Both the position numbers and the translations under genes were made by a program. The notes under the pieces are model-generated. The model was not told the origin of the DNA and ran no database searches. It saw nothing but the letters and a program-made list of their open reading frames with translations. Shown piece after piece: positions 31,231-39,776 of a DNA stretch of 64,000 bases. The stretch is from NCBI GenBank assembly GCA_965240325.2, contig OZ251226.1:620001-684000 (forward strand), read 5' to 3'. Source of the DNA: Rebecca billardiae RCC1528 (lineage: Eukaryota > Haptophyta). Within the stretch, counting starts at the first letter, position 1. Each line of letters opens with the position of its first letter.

Positions 31231-32322
31231 TCAGTCATCGCATTCCTCATCATCGACGACAGCATGAAGTTCGCTGTACTGATCGCAGCGAGGCCGCCGA
31301 GCGCTGTGGTCGGCGTGCGCATGGACAGAGCTCGCTGGCTGAGCCGGCAGGGGGTCCTCAACGGCGTGTCTCAGCACAAACAGGCGCGTGGCGGCGGCAA
31401 CGATGACCAAAGCGCCGCTCACACCACGCCCAGTCACTCGCCGCTCGCCCAATGCTACATCGAAAGCGAAGCCGAGCAGGACCTCCAGCGATGTCATGAG
31501 CGCGCTCGCGACAGCGAGGTGCACGCGCTGTGTGCCGTACACGATCAACATCTGCGCCGGGAGCCCCACAAGAGCTGCAGCCACCAGGAGAGCTGATTCA
31601 GTGCCATCGAGTCTCGTCGGCCAGCGCGGCCAGCCCTCCATCGCACGCAGCAGAGGTGACATGAAGATGAGGGCCACGTTGAGCGTGGCCGTGAGCGTGG
31701 CTGGCGAGACGCGCGAACCGAGACGACGCACTATGGCCATCTGGACGGCGAACGTCATGGCCTCCAAAAGCGCGAAGCAGCGGCCGACGATGGGCGTCGG
31801 CAAGTGCGGAGCTGCAGTGGGCGCATCCTCGCGCGCGAGCACGAGCAGTGCGACGCCCATGCCGGCGAGGGCGATCGCCCACAGCCCGTGGGCACTCACT
31901 GGCTCCCGCAGGTACGCGATCGAGAGCGCTGCTGCCCACACCGACGAGGTGTTGAAGAGTGCCGAGGCCTCGCCGATCGGGCTGGAGGCAAGCGCGGTGT
32001 ACTCAGACCCGATGGCACCAACTGTCAGCGCCGTGCGGGCGCAGATCAAAAGCAGGGTCCAACGCGCGGGCGTCCCCTCTTCTCGGCGGTCACCGCTGCC
32101 ATCCACGTCACCGCCCTTCGCACGGAAGCAAAATGGGTAGCATGCATACCACACGGCGAGCACCAAGGTTTGGAGCACGCCACGCGCCGCCACGAGTGCT
32201 GAAGGTCCGATGGCACCTGCACTCCGCGTGCTGAGCAGCTGCACGAGCAACATACTCGCCGAGAACAGCAGCGAGGCGAGCGTGATGGCGAGGACGCCCG
32301 TGCCGCTCAGCGCGGATGCCAT
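31231..32322 (-). CDS. EamA/DMT-superfamily membrane transporter
   Basis: The 363-aa protein (ATG at 32322; the frame continues upstream only by a TTG) has about ten hydrophobic segments in the two-fold EamA arrangement. Landmarks are VLAITLASLLFSASMLLVQLL as first helix, AIGSEYTALASSPIGEASALF at the end of the first half with the AYLREPVSAHGLWAIALAGMGVALLV signature helices, and the matching second half ALMTSLEVLLGFAFDVALGERRVTGRGVSGALVIVAAA. The E-P-x-x-x-x-x-x-G-x-x-L-I/L arrangement is typical of drug/metabolite and plastid nucleotide-sugar or phosphate translocator relatives. Substrate is unknown. The hydrophilic C-terminal 45 residues are probably cytosolic. Confidence 0.88.
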   Translation of the reverse strand: MASALSGTGVLAITLASLLFSASMLLVQLLSTRSAGAIGPSALVAARGVLQTLVLAVWYACYPFCFRAKGGDVDGSGDRREEGTPARWTLLLICARTALTVGAIGSEYTALASSPIGEASALFNTSSVWAAALSIAYLREPVSAHGLWAIALAGMGVALLVLAREDAPTAAPHLPTPIVGRCFALLEAMTFAVQMAIVRRLGSRVSPATLTATLNVALIFMSPLLRAMEGWPRWPTRLDGTESALLVAAALVGLPAQMLIVYGTQRVHLAVASALMTSLEVLLGFAFDVALGERRVTGRGVSGALVIVAAATRLFVLRHAVEDPLPAQPASSVHAHADHSARRPRCDQYSELHAVVDDEECDD

Positions 32323-33373
32323 CGTCACCCGCAACTAGTAGTGGCCCTTACCGGGTATGTGTTGCCACGTCGTTCTCCACCTTTTAAATTCCCCTTTATT
32401 CTGGTGAATAACACAGCTTTAAACAATTTTAATTCTTGAGAAAGCCTGGGAGACCCAGCTCCGACCCCCTTTAATTGGGTGTCCAATACTGCTGAGCAAA
32501 GTAATACCTGAGTAGGCATACGAACAATGGGGCCTCAAACGTTTTTTGATTAGGCACGCCTCGGGAATCGAGAACGCATGTCGTTACCTTTTTGAGCGCG
32601 CGCCATAGGGATGTCGTTGCGATTCCCACCTATTTGTGGACGCTTTTCTACGACCATCCACCTCCCTTGACCATCCGCTCCCAAGTTCAAGCGAGCGAGG
32701 CGGCGCGACCACACTGACACGCGCGCCCCGGCGGCCCCGCAGCGGCGGAGGAGGGCGCGCGGGCACGAGCCAAGGGCACGGATGGGCACACCATACTCTC
32801 AGCGCCGGTGCGCGACCGCACGCGACGGCTCGCCGCACGCGCTCCCGGCCGCAGCCAGCGCGAGACGGAGCGCGCACACGCGGCGCGGCGGCATCGCCTA
32901 TGAGCTCAATACTATCTCCCGCCGTGGCGAGCGGAGCCCAGGACGCGCTCGGCGCGTCCTGGGCTAAGCCCAGGACGCCAGTGGGCGGCCGAAGCCCAGG
33001 ACGGGGTCGATTTCGGTGGAGTGGCCTCTGACGGCTGGCTGCCATCGCAAGCCATTGCCCGATTTGGCTAGTTCAGATTTTAATTCAATTAATTCTAGCC
33101 CAGCGAGGCAACGGTCTCACAGGCATCATCCATTGAGGTCCTCCTGTGCAGTTTTCACGAGTGACTTCATGAAGGAGCTCACAGTGCCCGTCTCTGGCAG
33201 GGGTCAACCGAAGCCAGAGCCGGCCGGCGGACTGACTGATGACGTTCCGACCCCGGGACAAGGGCCCCGGGATCGCTGTCGGACTGACGCTGACTGAGTC
33301 CGCCACGGGTGGCATCCGCCTGATGCCTGCCGCGACCGATCAGCCCAGCGGGCACACGCGACCCCGTCGTCCA
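32323..33373. other. Intergenic region with family-B fragment
   Basis: AAATTCCCCTTTAT at 32386-32399 matches the repeat core at 22100 and 59540. Four spaced copies of a CCCAGGACGC-like decamer lie at 32936-33003. No gene is supported. Confidence 0.45.
33147..33290 (+). repeat. Family-B 5' fragment
   Basis: Nearly identical to 18484-18625 in the same orientation, then diverges abruptly. The 3' half with the terminal hairpin is absent. Confidence 0.8.
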
Positions 33374-33906
33374 TTACTCAGCGGCTGCGGGTGCCGCAGC
33401 CGCCGGGGCAGCCTCGGCTGCCGGCGCCTTAGCGGCAGCATCCTTGCTGTCGCCTTTGCTTGCACCCATGTAGTCGTCAAGGTCGTCGTCAAGCGTTTTA
33501 TCGCCGCCCCCACCGCCCCAGTAGGAGTCCATCTCGGCGTCGAGCTCTTCTGCGGTCTTTGGCTTCGAATCGCCCTTGCGGCCACGCCCACGCCCCCCGC
33601 CTCGACCGCGCCCACGACCTCGACCACCGCCACGACCTGCGCACGCGGACGCGTGTGTCGCCGCGCGGTTCACGGTGAGCGGGCGCTGGCGCCAGGGGGA
33701 TGTCCGAGCGGGAGGAGATGCCGCGGCCGGTACGCACCATACGGCTCTGACCTATTATTGCCGCGCCGCCGCCCAACGGGCCCGCCGCCGCCCTCGAAAT
33801 TGCGCGCGCTATACATCCTTCCGACGCGCCAACGAACACTGCACTGCGCCTGCTGCGCCCCGAGGCGCGCGCGAGCGGGGCTGCCGCGGCTGCCGCGTCT
33901 GGGCAT
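33374..33906 (-). CDS. Small RGG/FoP-type (ALYREF/CHTOP-like) RNA-binding protein
   Basis: Two exons join in frame: 33906-33738 and 33636-33374, with a GTGCGT donor, GCGCAG acceptor and 101-bp intron (143 aa). Exon 2 encodes an RGG/RG repeat (GRGGGRGRGRGRGGGRGRGRK) followed by KTAEELDAEMDSYW. That is the core of the FoP/CHTOP C-terminal duplication motif found in mRNA-export adaptors, where it binds the UAP56 helicase. An Asp-rich segment and an Ala/Pro tail follow. Exon 1 gives an Arg/Gly-rich N-terminus with MYSARNFEGGGGPVGRR. There is no RRM, so this is not a canonical ALYREF. The start could be the ATG at 33906 or the internal MYS codon. A TTTATT-type AT-rich stretch lies just upstream. 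Confidence 0.7.
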
Positions 33907-34009
33907 GAAGAAATCGCTTATTTATTCGATCCGTGGCGGATTCTTATTGCCGGTTTTCGATTCTCTTCCCGCGCCGGGCGGCCGCGGCGAAATCGGACGA
34001 TCAGGAACG

Positions 34010-34483
34010 ATGGCGGCGCGCTCGCGCCCGGCGGGCCAGCTGCCATCATTTGCGGAACCGCCTGTGTACGATGCCGACAAGGGCGACCGAATGCGCGACG
34101 AAGACGCTGAGGCAGATGCACATGCGGCGAGCGTATCCCCAGAACCAATGGGCGCCTTTGATTACTTCCTGCTCGCATTCGGCGCAGCTCTTGTGCTGCT
34201 CTTTTTCCTCATTGCGCGGAAAGTGGCCGTTGCGATCGGGGTTGCGCTCATCTGCATTGGAGTCGGCGCCTATGCCTACGTGACCGCGCAGATGTCGCAC
34301 GGTCCCGCACGCTGGGGCTCGTATGCTGTCTGCGCTCTTTCCCTCGCTGCGTTCCTCATCTGGTCGTTCAAGTACGTGTTCCACATGCCCAAAATCAAGA
34401 CGACAAACGGGTGTGGCGGCGTCTTCTTTGAAACGCTCGACAACGAGATCGGCCCGCGGACACGCCCGCGAGACGAGCTGTGA
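34010..34483 (+). CDS. Small membrane protein with RDEL C-terminus
   Basis: The 157-aa protein starts at an ATG at 34010. An in-frame ATG at 33905 would overlap the start codon of the divergent neighbour, so it is less likely. After a 50-residue polar N-terminus come three hydrophobic helices: FDYFLLAFGAALVLLFFLIA, VAVAIGVALICIGVGAYAYV and YAVCALSLAAFLIWSFKYVF. The protein ends ...GPRTRPRDEL; RDEL is a known variant of the KDEL ER-retrieval signal, so ER residence is possible if the C-terminus is lumenal. No family is recognised. Confidence 0.7.
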   Translation: MAARSRPAGQLPSFAEPPVYDADKGDRMRDEDAEADAHAASVSPEPMGAFDYFLLAFGAALVLLFFLIARKVAVAIGVALICIGVGAYAYVTAQMSHGPARWGSYAVCALSLAAFLIWSFKYVFHMPKIKTTNGCGGVFFETLDNEIGPRTRPRDEL

Positions 34484-35155
34484 TGCATGCAGCACCATGA
34501 GCAGACATGTGACTGATTGCCGAGGTCGGGCGGGCTCGTCGACATTGGCCCGCAGCGGAGGCTTTTGGCGCACGCGGCAGGCTACGTCGAGCGGTGAGTC
34601 GCGGGAACGGGATACTGGCTGCCCCGAATCGTGAGCGAGCGGGGGCCTGGTGGTGAGGGCTGGCGCGGCACTGTCGTCGCTGCGCCATGCGCCGGCGCTG
34701 CCGAAGCAGAAGCTGCTGTGGCGCGGCCTGTCGGTTTATAGCTGCGGCTAGATGCGGCAAAAGTGCGGTGGACTCGGGCGCCACTCGCCTCACAGCGTGA
34801 CGGCGTCGGTGCCTGGTGAGCAGGCCGTACTTCCAGTACTCTCAGATGTCGTCGCCGTCGGGTTAGACACGCGACCTACCGTGCTTGTACTGGCACTCCG
34901 CACTGGCAGACTGGGACTGGGTCTGGGAGACACCGAGGCGCCTGATCATGAGGTGTGTCCGGACTCACGAGGACGACTTTTCCGGAAAAGTACTACGGTA
35001 TCTGGAGCGTGTCTCGAGCCTTTCTGGACGCCGTTCGGACACGTCTAGATACAAAGCTGAGCTATCATAGATGTACGTACAAATACTTCAGGGGTGTTGG
35101 CTTGGCGGAAGACGAACGCTGCCAACCCGACCCAACAACGTCCAGTAGCATCCCG
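34484..35155. other. Intergenic region, ClpB promoter side
   Basis: The frame upstream of ClpB stays open from 34955 but has no protein-like content and starts at a non-plausible site. The ClpB promoter must lie here. I could not identify a convincing heat-shock element (alternating GAA/TTC). Confidence 0.45.
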
Positions 35156-38080
35156 ATGGACTCCTTCACGACCGAGGCGCACAAGTTGCTCACCGAGGCG
35201 CTCGCCAACGCGGAGCAGGCGGGCAACTCGCAGATCGAGACGGTTCACGTCGCCGCCGTCGCCTTTAGCCGCACCACGTTCGGCAGGTCGCTCGTCACCC
35301 TCGCAGGCGCCGAGCCGACAGACGTGACGGCCGCGCTGCAGGCGGCGTGCGCCAAGCTGCCCGTGGTCTCGCCGCCGCCCGACGAGGTGCGCGCGAGCAG
35401 CGCGCTGTCGAAGGTGCTCCGCGCGGCCGACTCCAAGCAGCGCGCCGCCAGCGCGCCCAAGGCCACCGTCGAGCACCTCATCCTCTCGCTCCTCGACGAC
35501 TCGAGCGTGTCCAAGGCGCTGGCGGGCGCGGGCGTCACGCCCAAGGCGCTCAAGGAGGCGCACAAGAGCGCGCGCGAGGCGCCGGCGGGCGCCGCCGCGC
35601 CGCAGGCGCAGCAGTTTGAGCACCTCGCCCAGTTCGGCGTCGACCTCCTCTCGCGCGCGCGCGACGGCAAGCTCGACCCGGTGATCGGTCGCGACGAGGA
35701 GATCCGGCGGTGCGTGCAGGTGCTGCAGCGGCGCACCAAGAACAACCCGGTGCTGATCGGCGAGCCGGGCGTGGGCAAGACGGCGATCGTGGAGGGGCTC
35801 GCGCAGCGCATCGTCTCGGGCGACGTGCCGCACTCCCTCGACTGCGCGCTCTGGTCGCTCGACATGGGCGCGCTGGTCGCGGGCGCCAAGTTCCGCGGCG
35901 AGTTTGAGGAGCGCCTCAAGGGCGTGCTCGACGAGGTGAAGGGCGCGGAGGGGCGCGTGATCCTGTTCATCGACGAGCTGCACCTGATCATGGGCGCGGG
36001 GAAGGCCGACGGCGCGATGGACGCGGCCAACCTGCTCAAGCCCATGCTCGCGCGCGGCGAGCTGCGCTGCGTCGGCGCGACCACGCTCGCCGAGTACCGG
36101 CAGCACATCGAGAAGGACGGCGCGCTCGAGCGGCGCTTCCAGCCCGTGCACGTGGGCGAGCCGAGCGTCGACGCGACGATCTCGATCCTGCGCGGGCTGC
36201 GCGAGAAGTACGAGCACCACCACGGCGTGCGCATCCAGGACGCCGCGCTCGTCACCGCAGCGCAGCTCGCCGACCGCTTTATCTCGGGTCGGTTCGCGCC
36301 CGACAAGGCGATCGACCTGGTCGACGAGGCGTGCGCCAACGTGCGCGTGCAGCTCGACTCGAAGCCGGAGGAGATCGACCGGCTCGAGCGGCAGATGCAG
36401 CAGCTCGAGATCGAGGTGGAGGCGCTCAAGAAGGAGAAGGACGACGCGTCCAAGCGCCGGCTCGAGGCGGCGCGCGCGTCGATCGCCGAGCTGCACGACA
36501 GGCTCACGCCGCTGCGCGTGCAGTTCGAGGCGGAGCGCGGCGGCGTGCAGGAGCTCAAGGCGACGCAGGCCAAGCTCGACGCGACGCGGCTCAAGCTCGA
36601 GCAGGCGCGCCGCGCGCGCGACACGCAGGCCGTCGCCGACCTCTCGTACCACGTGATCCCCGAGCTGCAGGCGCGGCTGGCCGAGCTGGGCGCGCGCGCC
36701 GAGCGCCGACGCGTCGACGCGTGCGACGAGCCGCACGTCCGCGAGCTGCACGCGCGGCTCGTCGAGAAGCGCGCGCGGCTCGAGGCGGCGGAGCGCGCGG
36801 GCGACGCGGGGCGCGCGGCGGACCTGAAGTACGAGGTGGTGCCCGAGCTCGAGGAGCGGCTCAACGAGGAGCTCGCCGCGAGCGAGCGCAACAGGGCCGA
36901 CGCGGCGGGCGCCGGCACGACGAGCACGCTGCTGGAGGAGACGGTGACGGCCGAGCACGTGTACGCGGTCGTGAGCCGCTGGACGGGGATCCCCGTGCAC
37001 CGGCTGTCGCGCACGCAGCGCGAGCGGCTGCTGCACCTGGCCGAGCGCCTCGCCGAGCGCGTGCTCGGCCAGCGCCCCGCGGTCGACGCCGTCGCGACCG
37101 CCATCCAGCGCGCGCGCGCCGGGCTCGCGCGCGCTGGCGCGCCCGCCGGCTCCTTCCTCTTCCTCGGGCCGACCGGCGTGGGCAAGACGGAGCTGGCCAA
37201 GGCGGTGGCGGCCGAGATGTTCGACGACGAGAAGTCGGGCGTGGTGCGAATCGACATGTCCGAGTACATGGAGCAGCACGCCGTCGCGCGGCTCATCGGC
37301 GCGCCGCCGGGGTACGTGGGCCACGACGAGGGCGGCCAGCTCACTGAGGCGGTGCGCCGCCGGCCGTACTGCGTCGTGCTGCTCGACGAGGTGGAGAAGG
37401 CGCACCCGCGCGTGCTGGACGTGCTGCTGCAGCTGCTGGACGACGGGCGGCTCACCGACGGCCACGGCCGCACCGTCGACTTCCAGTCCGCCGTCGTCGT
37501 GCTCACCTCCAACCTGGGAGCCGAGGCGTTGCTCGACGCGGCGGCGCGCGGCTCGCCCGGCGGCTCCGCCGACGCGCGCGCCGCCGTGATGGACGCGGTC
37601 CGCCGCTTCTTCCGGCCGGAGCTGCTCAACCGGCTCGACGACGTGATCGTCTTCGACGCGCTCGGCGCGGCGTCCCTCGAGCAGATCGTGCGGCAGCAGG
37701 TCAAGGCAGTGGGCGAGCGGCTCGCCGAGCGCGGCGTCGAGCTCGAGGCGACGCCCGCCGCGTGCGCGTTCGTGCTGGCCGAGGCGCACGACCCGCGGAT
37801 GGGCGCGCGCCCGCTCAAGCGGTACATCGAGAAGCGCATCGTCACCGAGCTCAGCCGGATGATCCTCGCCGACGAGCTGCCCAACCACACCACCGTTACG
37901 ATCGACACGGACGCGGGCGGCAAGCAGCTCACCTACCACGTTTCCGCGCCGCGCAACCATCGCGCGAGCGTGCTCCTCGACGCCGATGCGGACGACGCGG
38001 CCAAGCGCGCCAAGGTCGCCCGCGGGCTGCCCGCGCACGACTCGGACGAGGGCTACGAGCACGTCGGCATGGAGGAGTGA
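35156..38080 (+). CDS. CLPB: ClpB/Hsp101 disaggregase, cytosolic type
   Basis: A hexameric AAA+ chaperone that, with Hsp70, threads proteins out of aggregates. The ATG at 35156 gives 974 aa with no targeting leader, so cytosol/nucleus is expected. Domains in order: Clp N-domain (1-150; two repeats), AAA1 with Walker A GEPGVGKT at 202-209 and Walker [11 protein letters not shown], middle coiled-coil domain (about 405-590), AAA2 with Walker A GPTGVGKT at 671-678 and Walker [14 protein letters not shown], then the C-terminal domain. Plant Hsp101 is about 910 residues. The excess here sits mainly in the middle domain, where the helical unit LEQARRARD...[11 protein letters not shown] (from about residue 475) is followed by a second version, LEAAERAGD...[11 protein letters not shown] (from about 540). 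Single exon. The very long opposite-strand open frame is a GC artefact. Confidence 0.96.
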   Translation: MDSFTTEAHKLLTEALANAEQAGNSQIETVHVAAVAFSRTTFGRSLVTLAGAEPTDVTAALQAACAKLPVVSPPPDEVRASSALSKVLRAADSKQRAASAPKATVEHLILSLLDDSSVSKALAGAGVTPKALKEAHKSAREAPAGAAAPQAQQFEHLAQFGVDLLSRARDGKLDPVIGRDEEIRRCVQVLQRRTKNNPVLIGEPGVGKTAIVEGLAQRIVSGDVPHSLDCALWSLDMGALVAGAKFRGEFEERLKGVLDEVKGAEGRVILFIDELHLIMGAGKADGAMDAANLLKPMLARGELRCVGATTLAEYRQHIEKDGALERRFQPVHVGEPSVDATISILRGLREKYEHHHGVRIQDAALVTAAQLADRFISGRFAPDKAIDLVDEACANVRVQLDSKPEEIDRLERQMQQLEIEVEALKKEKDDASKRRLEAARASIAELHDRLTPLRVQFEAERGGVQELKATQAKLDATRLKLEQARRARDTQAVADLSYHVIPELQARLAELGARAERRRVDACDEPHVRELHARLVEKRARLEAAERAGDAGRAADLKYEVVPELEERLNEELAASERNRADAAGAGTTSTLLEETVTAEHVYAVVSRWTGIPVHRLSRTQRERLLHLAERLAERVLGQRPAVDAVATAIQRARAGLARAGAPAGSFLFLGPTGVGKTELAKAVAAEMFDDEKSGVVRIDMSEYMEQHAVARLIGAPPGYVGHDEGGQLTEAVRRRPYCVVLLDEVEKAHPRVLDVLLQLLDDGRLTDGHGRTVDFQSAVVVLTSNLGAEALLDAAARGSPGGSADARAAVMDAVRRFFRPELLNRLDDVIVFDALGAASLEQIVRQQVKAVGERLAERGVELEATPAACAFVLAEAHDPRMGARPLKRYIEKRIVTELSRMILADELPNHTTVTIDTDAGGKQLTYHVSAPRNHRASVLLDADADDAAKRAKVARGLPAHDSDEGYEHVGMEE

Positions 38081-39776
38081 GCCCTGCGCGAGCGCGCGAC
38101 GCATAACCGCTTGCCGACGCGGCGGGACATGGCTTTAGCAGCCCGAACGAATCACGTACTGACAGCCACCGACCACTCACCTAGCGACTAGTCGCTCAGT
38201 TCACTGTACGGTGACTCGCCAGGCCCAGGGCCGGGCCGTTGGCATGTAAGTCGTGACCTGACCGCCCGATTCACTCCGATCGGGGAGTCGGCCCGGCGCG
38301 CCGCACTGGCCGGTGACCGCTGTGCGCGCCTACATGTCAGCATGAACATTAGCTCCATACCGTACTGGTAGCCGTTGTCGCGTTGTGCCTTGTACGGAGT
38401 GCCGCCCAGACTGCAGTCACGCCGCCTCCGACCCGCGCCAGGCGGCGCCTCCGAAGGGCGAGCGAACACGTCCGCCGCCTCACTTGGTCTTGCACAGCGC
38501 CGAATCCCGAATCCGCCATGCTGGAGCTGCCTGGTTTTGCTGCTCTGTGATGAGGGTCGTTCTTCCGAGCCCCCCCACGCTTTTTCCCCAGCCCGAGCCC
38601 GAACATTGTTGTATGAGGACCTATTGCGAACGCGGGGGCGTGGAGGCCTCCCCAGGATGACGAAACTTGGCCGGGACCAAGTGTTGTTGGAAATCCAAAC
38701 AACACTTGGTCCCGGCCAAATTTCGTCACATACTATCTCGTCCCGAAAGATCGCAGGACGGAAGCTTCTGTGCCTTCCAACGTCGGCCCACGAGAGGGTC
38801 AGGAGCACGCCGTGCGTGCTTGCGGCGGTCGGCGGGGACAAGTACGACCGGCGCGTTCGCGCGCGATCTCGTATGCTCGGCGGCGTTGGTGTTGCGGCTG
38901 GCCAGTCACATGTGACGCCTGGTTGCGCTCGCGTGCTTGAGCGCAGCTTGTGCGGCGCAAACCTCCGTTGTGCAGATCCGCCGACGTGCGCCGAACGCAC
39001 TCCTCGCGCCGTGCACCCGGAGCGTTTGAATTCGTAGAAGATTTCGACCCAGCCACGATGTACACGGTCGTACGTGTCTCCAGAAGACACTTACGAGCAG
39101 GGCTCGATCGTGGCATGCCCTCCGTCTCCTCATATCATCTCGCTTAGCTGTCTGCGCACACGCGACCAGCTCCACGGTCCACCGTGCGCGGCTCGGCGCC
39201 TTGCGCGGTCGGTGGGACACCTGGTTGCCTACATTGCACACACGAGCTTTTCTGTGCCGCTCAAGGGTGCGTTGGCGCTCTGACTGCCGCCCCTCGCCGA
39301 CATTGTGCGCACGAGAAGGGCCTGCACGTGCACGACAGGGACGCTAAGGTCGCGGGCTGCCCTCGCTGCTTCTCCTAGACTCCCTTGTGCCGATCCTCCC
39401 GCAATCTCAATAGCTACCGGCGCAACTCCAAAACGGAAAGGAAATGCTCGCAAGAACGCCCGCGGCCCCTCGTTTTGAGCCCGAACATTTTTGTAAGCCA
39501 CCCTAGACAAATGCTTCAGGACAGATACCCGTCTGGGCGAGCTTGCGGGGGCTCGGAAGAACGACCCTGAGCGCAGCGCGCCCAAATAAATGTTTTCGAC
39601 GAAGCAGTTCGTGCTCCGCGGCCTCTGCCGAAGGCGGCGCGTACTTTTCACGGCTGCTCTCATCAATCCCGGCCGGCCGCGCGCCGACAGCTCGTAGCGC
39701 GCGTCATCCGCGTCGGCTGCACGGCCGAGCGCCTCGCCATCCTCGCCGTTCGTCCAAGCCCACCGCTCCGCCCACG
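38081..39776. other. 1.7-kb intergenic region with hairpin and inverted fragments
   Basis: No supported gene. It contains the 38658-38728 hairpin and an inverted pair of about 27 bp (38553-38580 against 39547-39573, core GGGGGCTCGGAAGAACGACC). A direct pair GCCCGAACATT(G/T)TTGTA lies at 38600 and 39479. These suggest a decayed mobile element of about 1 kb. Confidence 0.5.
38658..38728. repeat. 34-bp-arm hairpin
   Basis: Arms starting TGACGAAACTTGGCCGGGA are complementary to the sequence ending at 38728, with one mismatch and one bulge. The loop is only a few bases (near 38692). There is no coding content. It is a candidate MITE or small-RNA precursor. Confidence 0.75.

Noticed and set aside
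34955-35155. N-terminal extension of ClpB as an organelle-targeting leader
   Set aside because: The in-frame extension crosses non-protein-like sequence. The ATG at 35156 starts directly at the conserved Clp N-domain ([12 protein letters not shown]).
35045-38104. 1019-codon open frame antisense to ClpB
   Set aside because: High GC and strong codon bias make the opposite strand stop-poor. The translation is Arg/His/Leu-rich with no recognisable motif, while the plus strand is an unequivocal ClpB.
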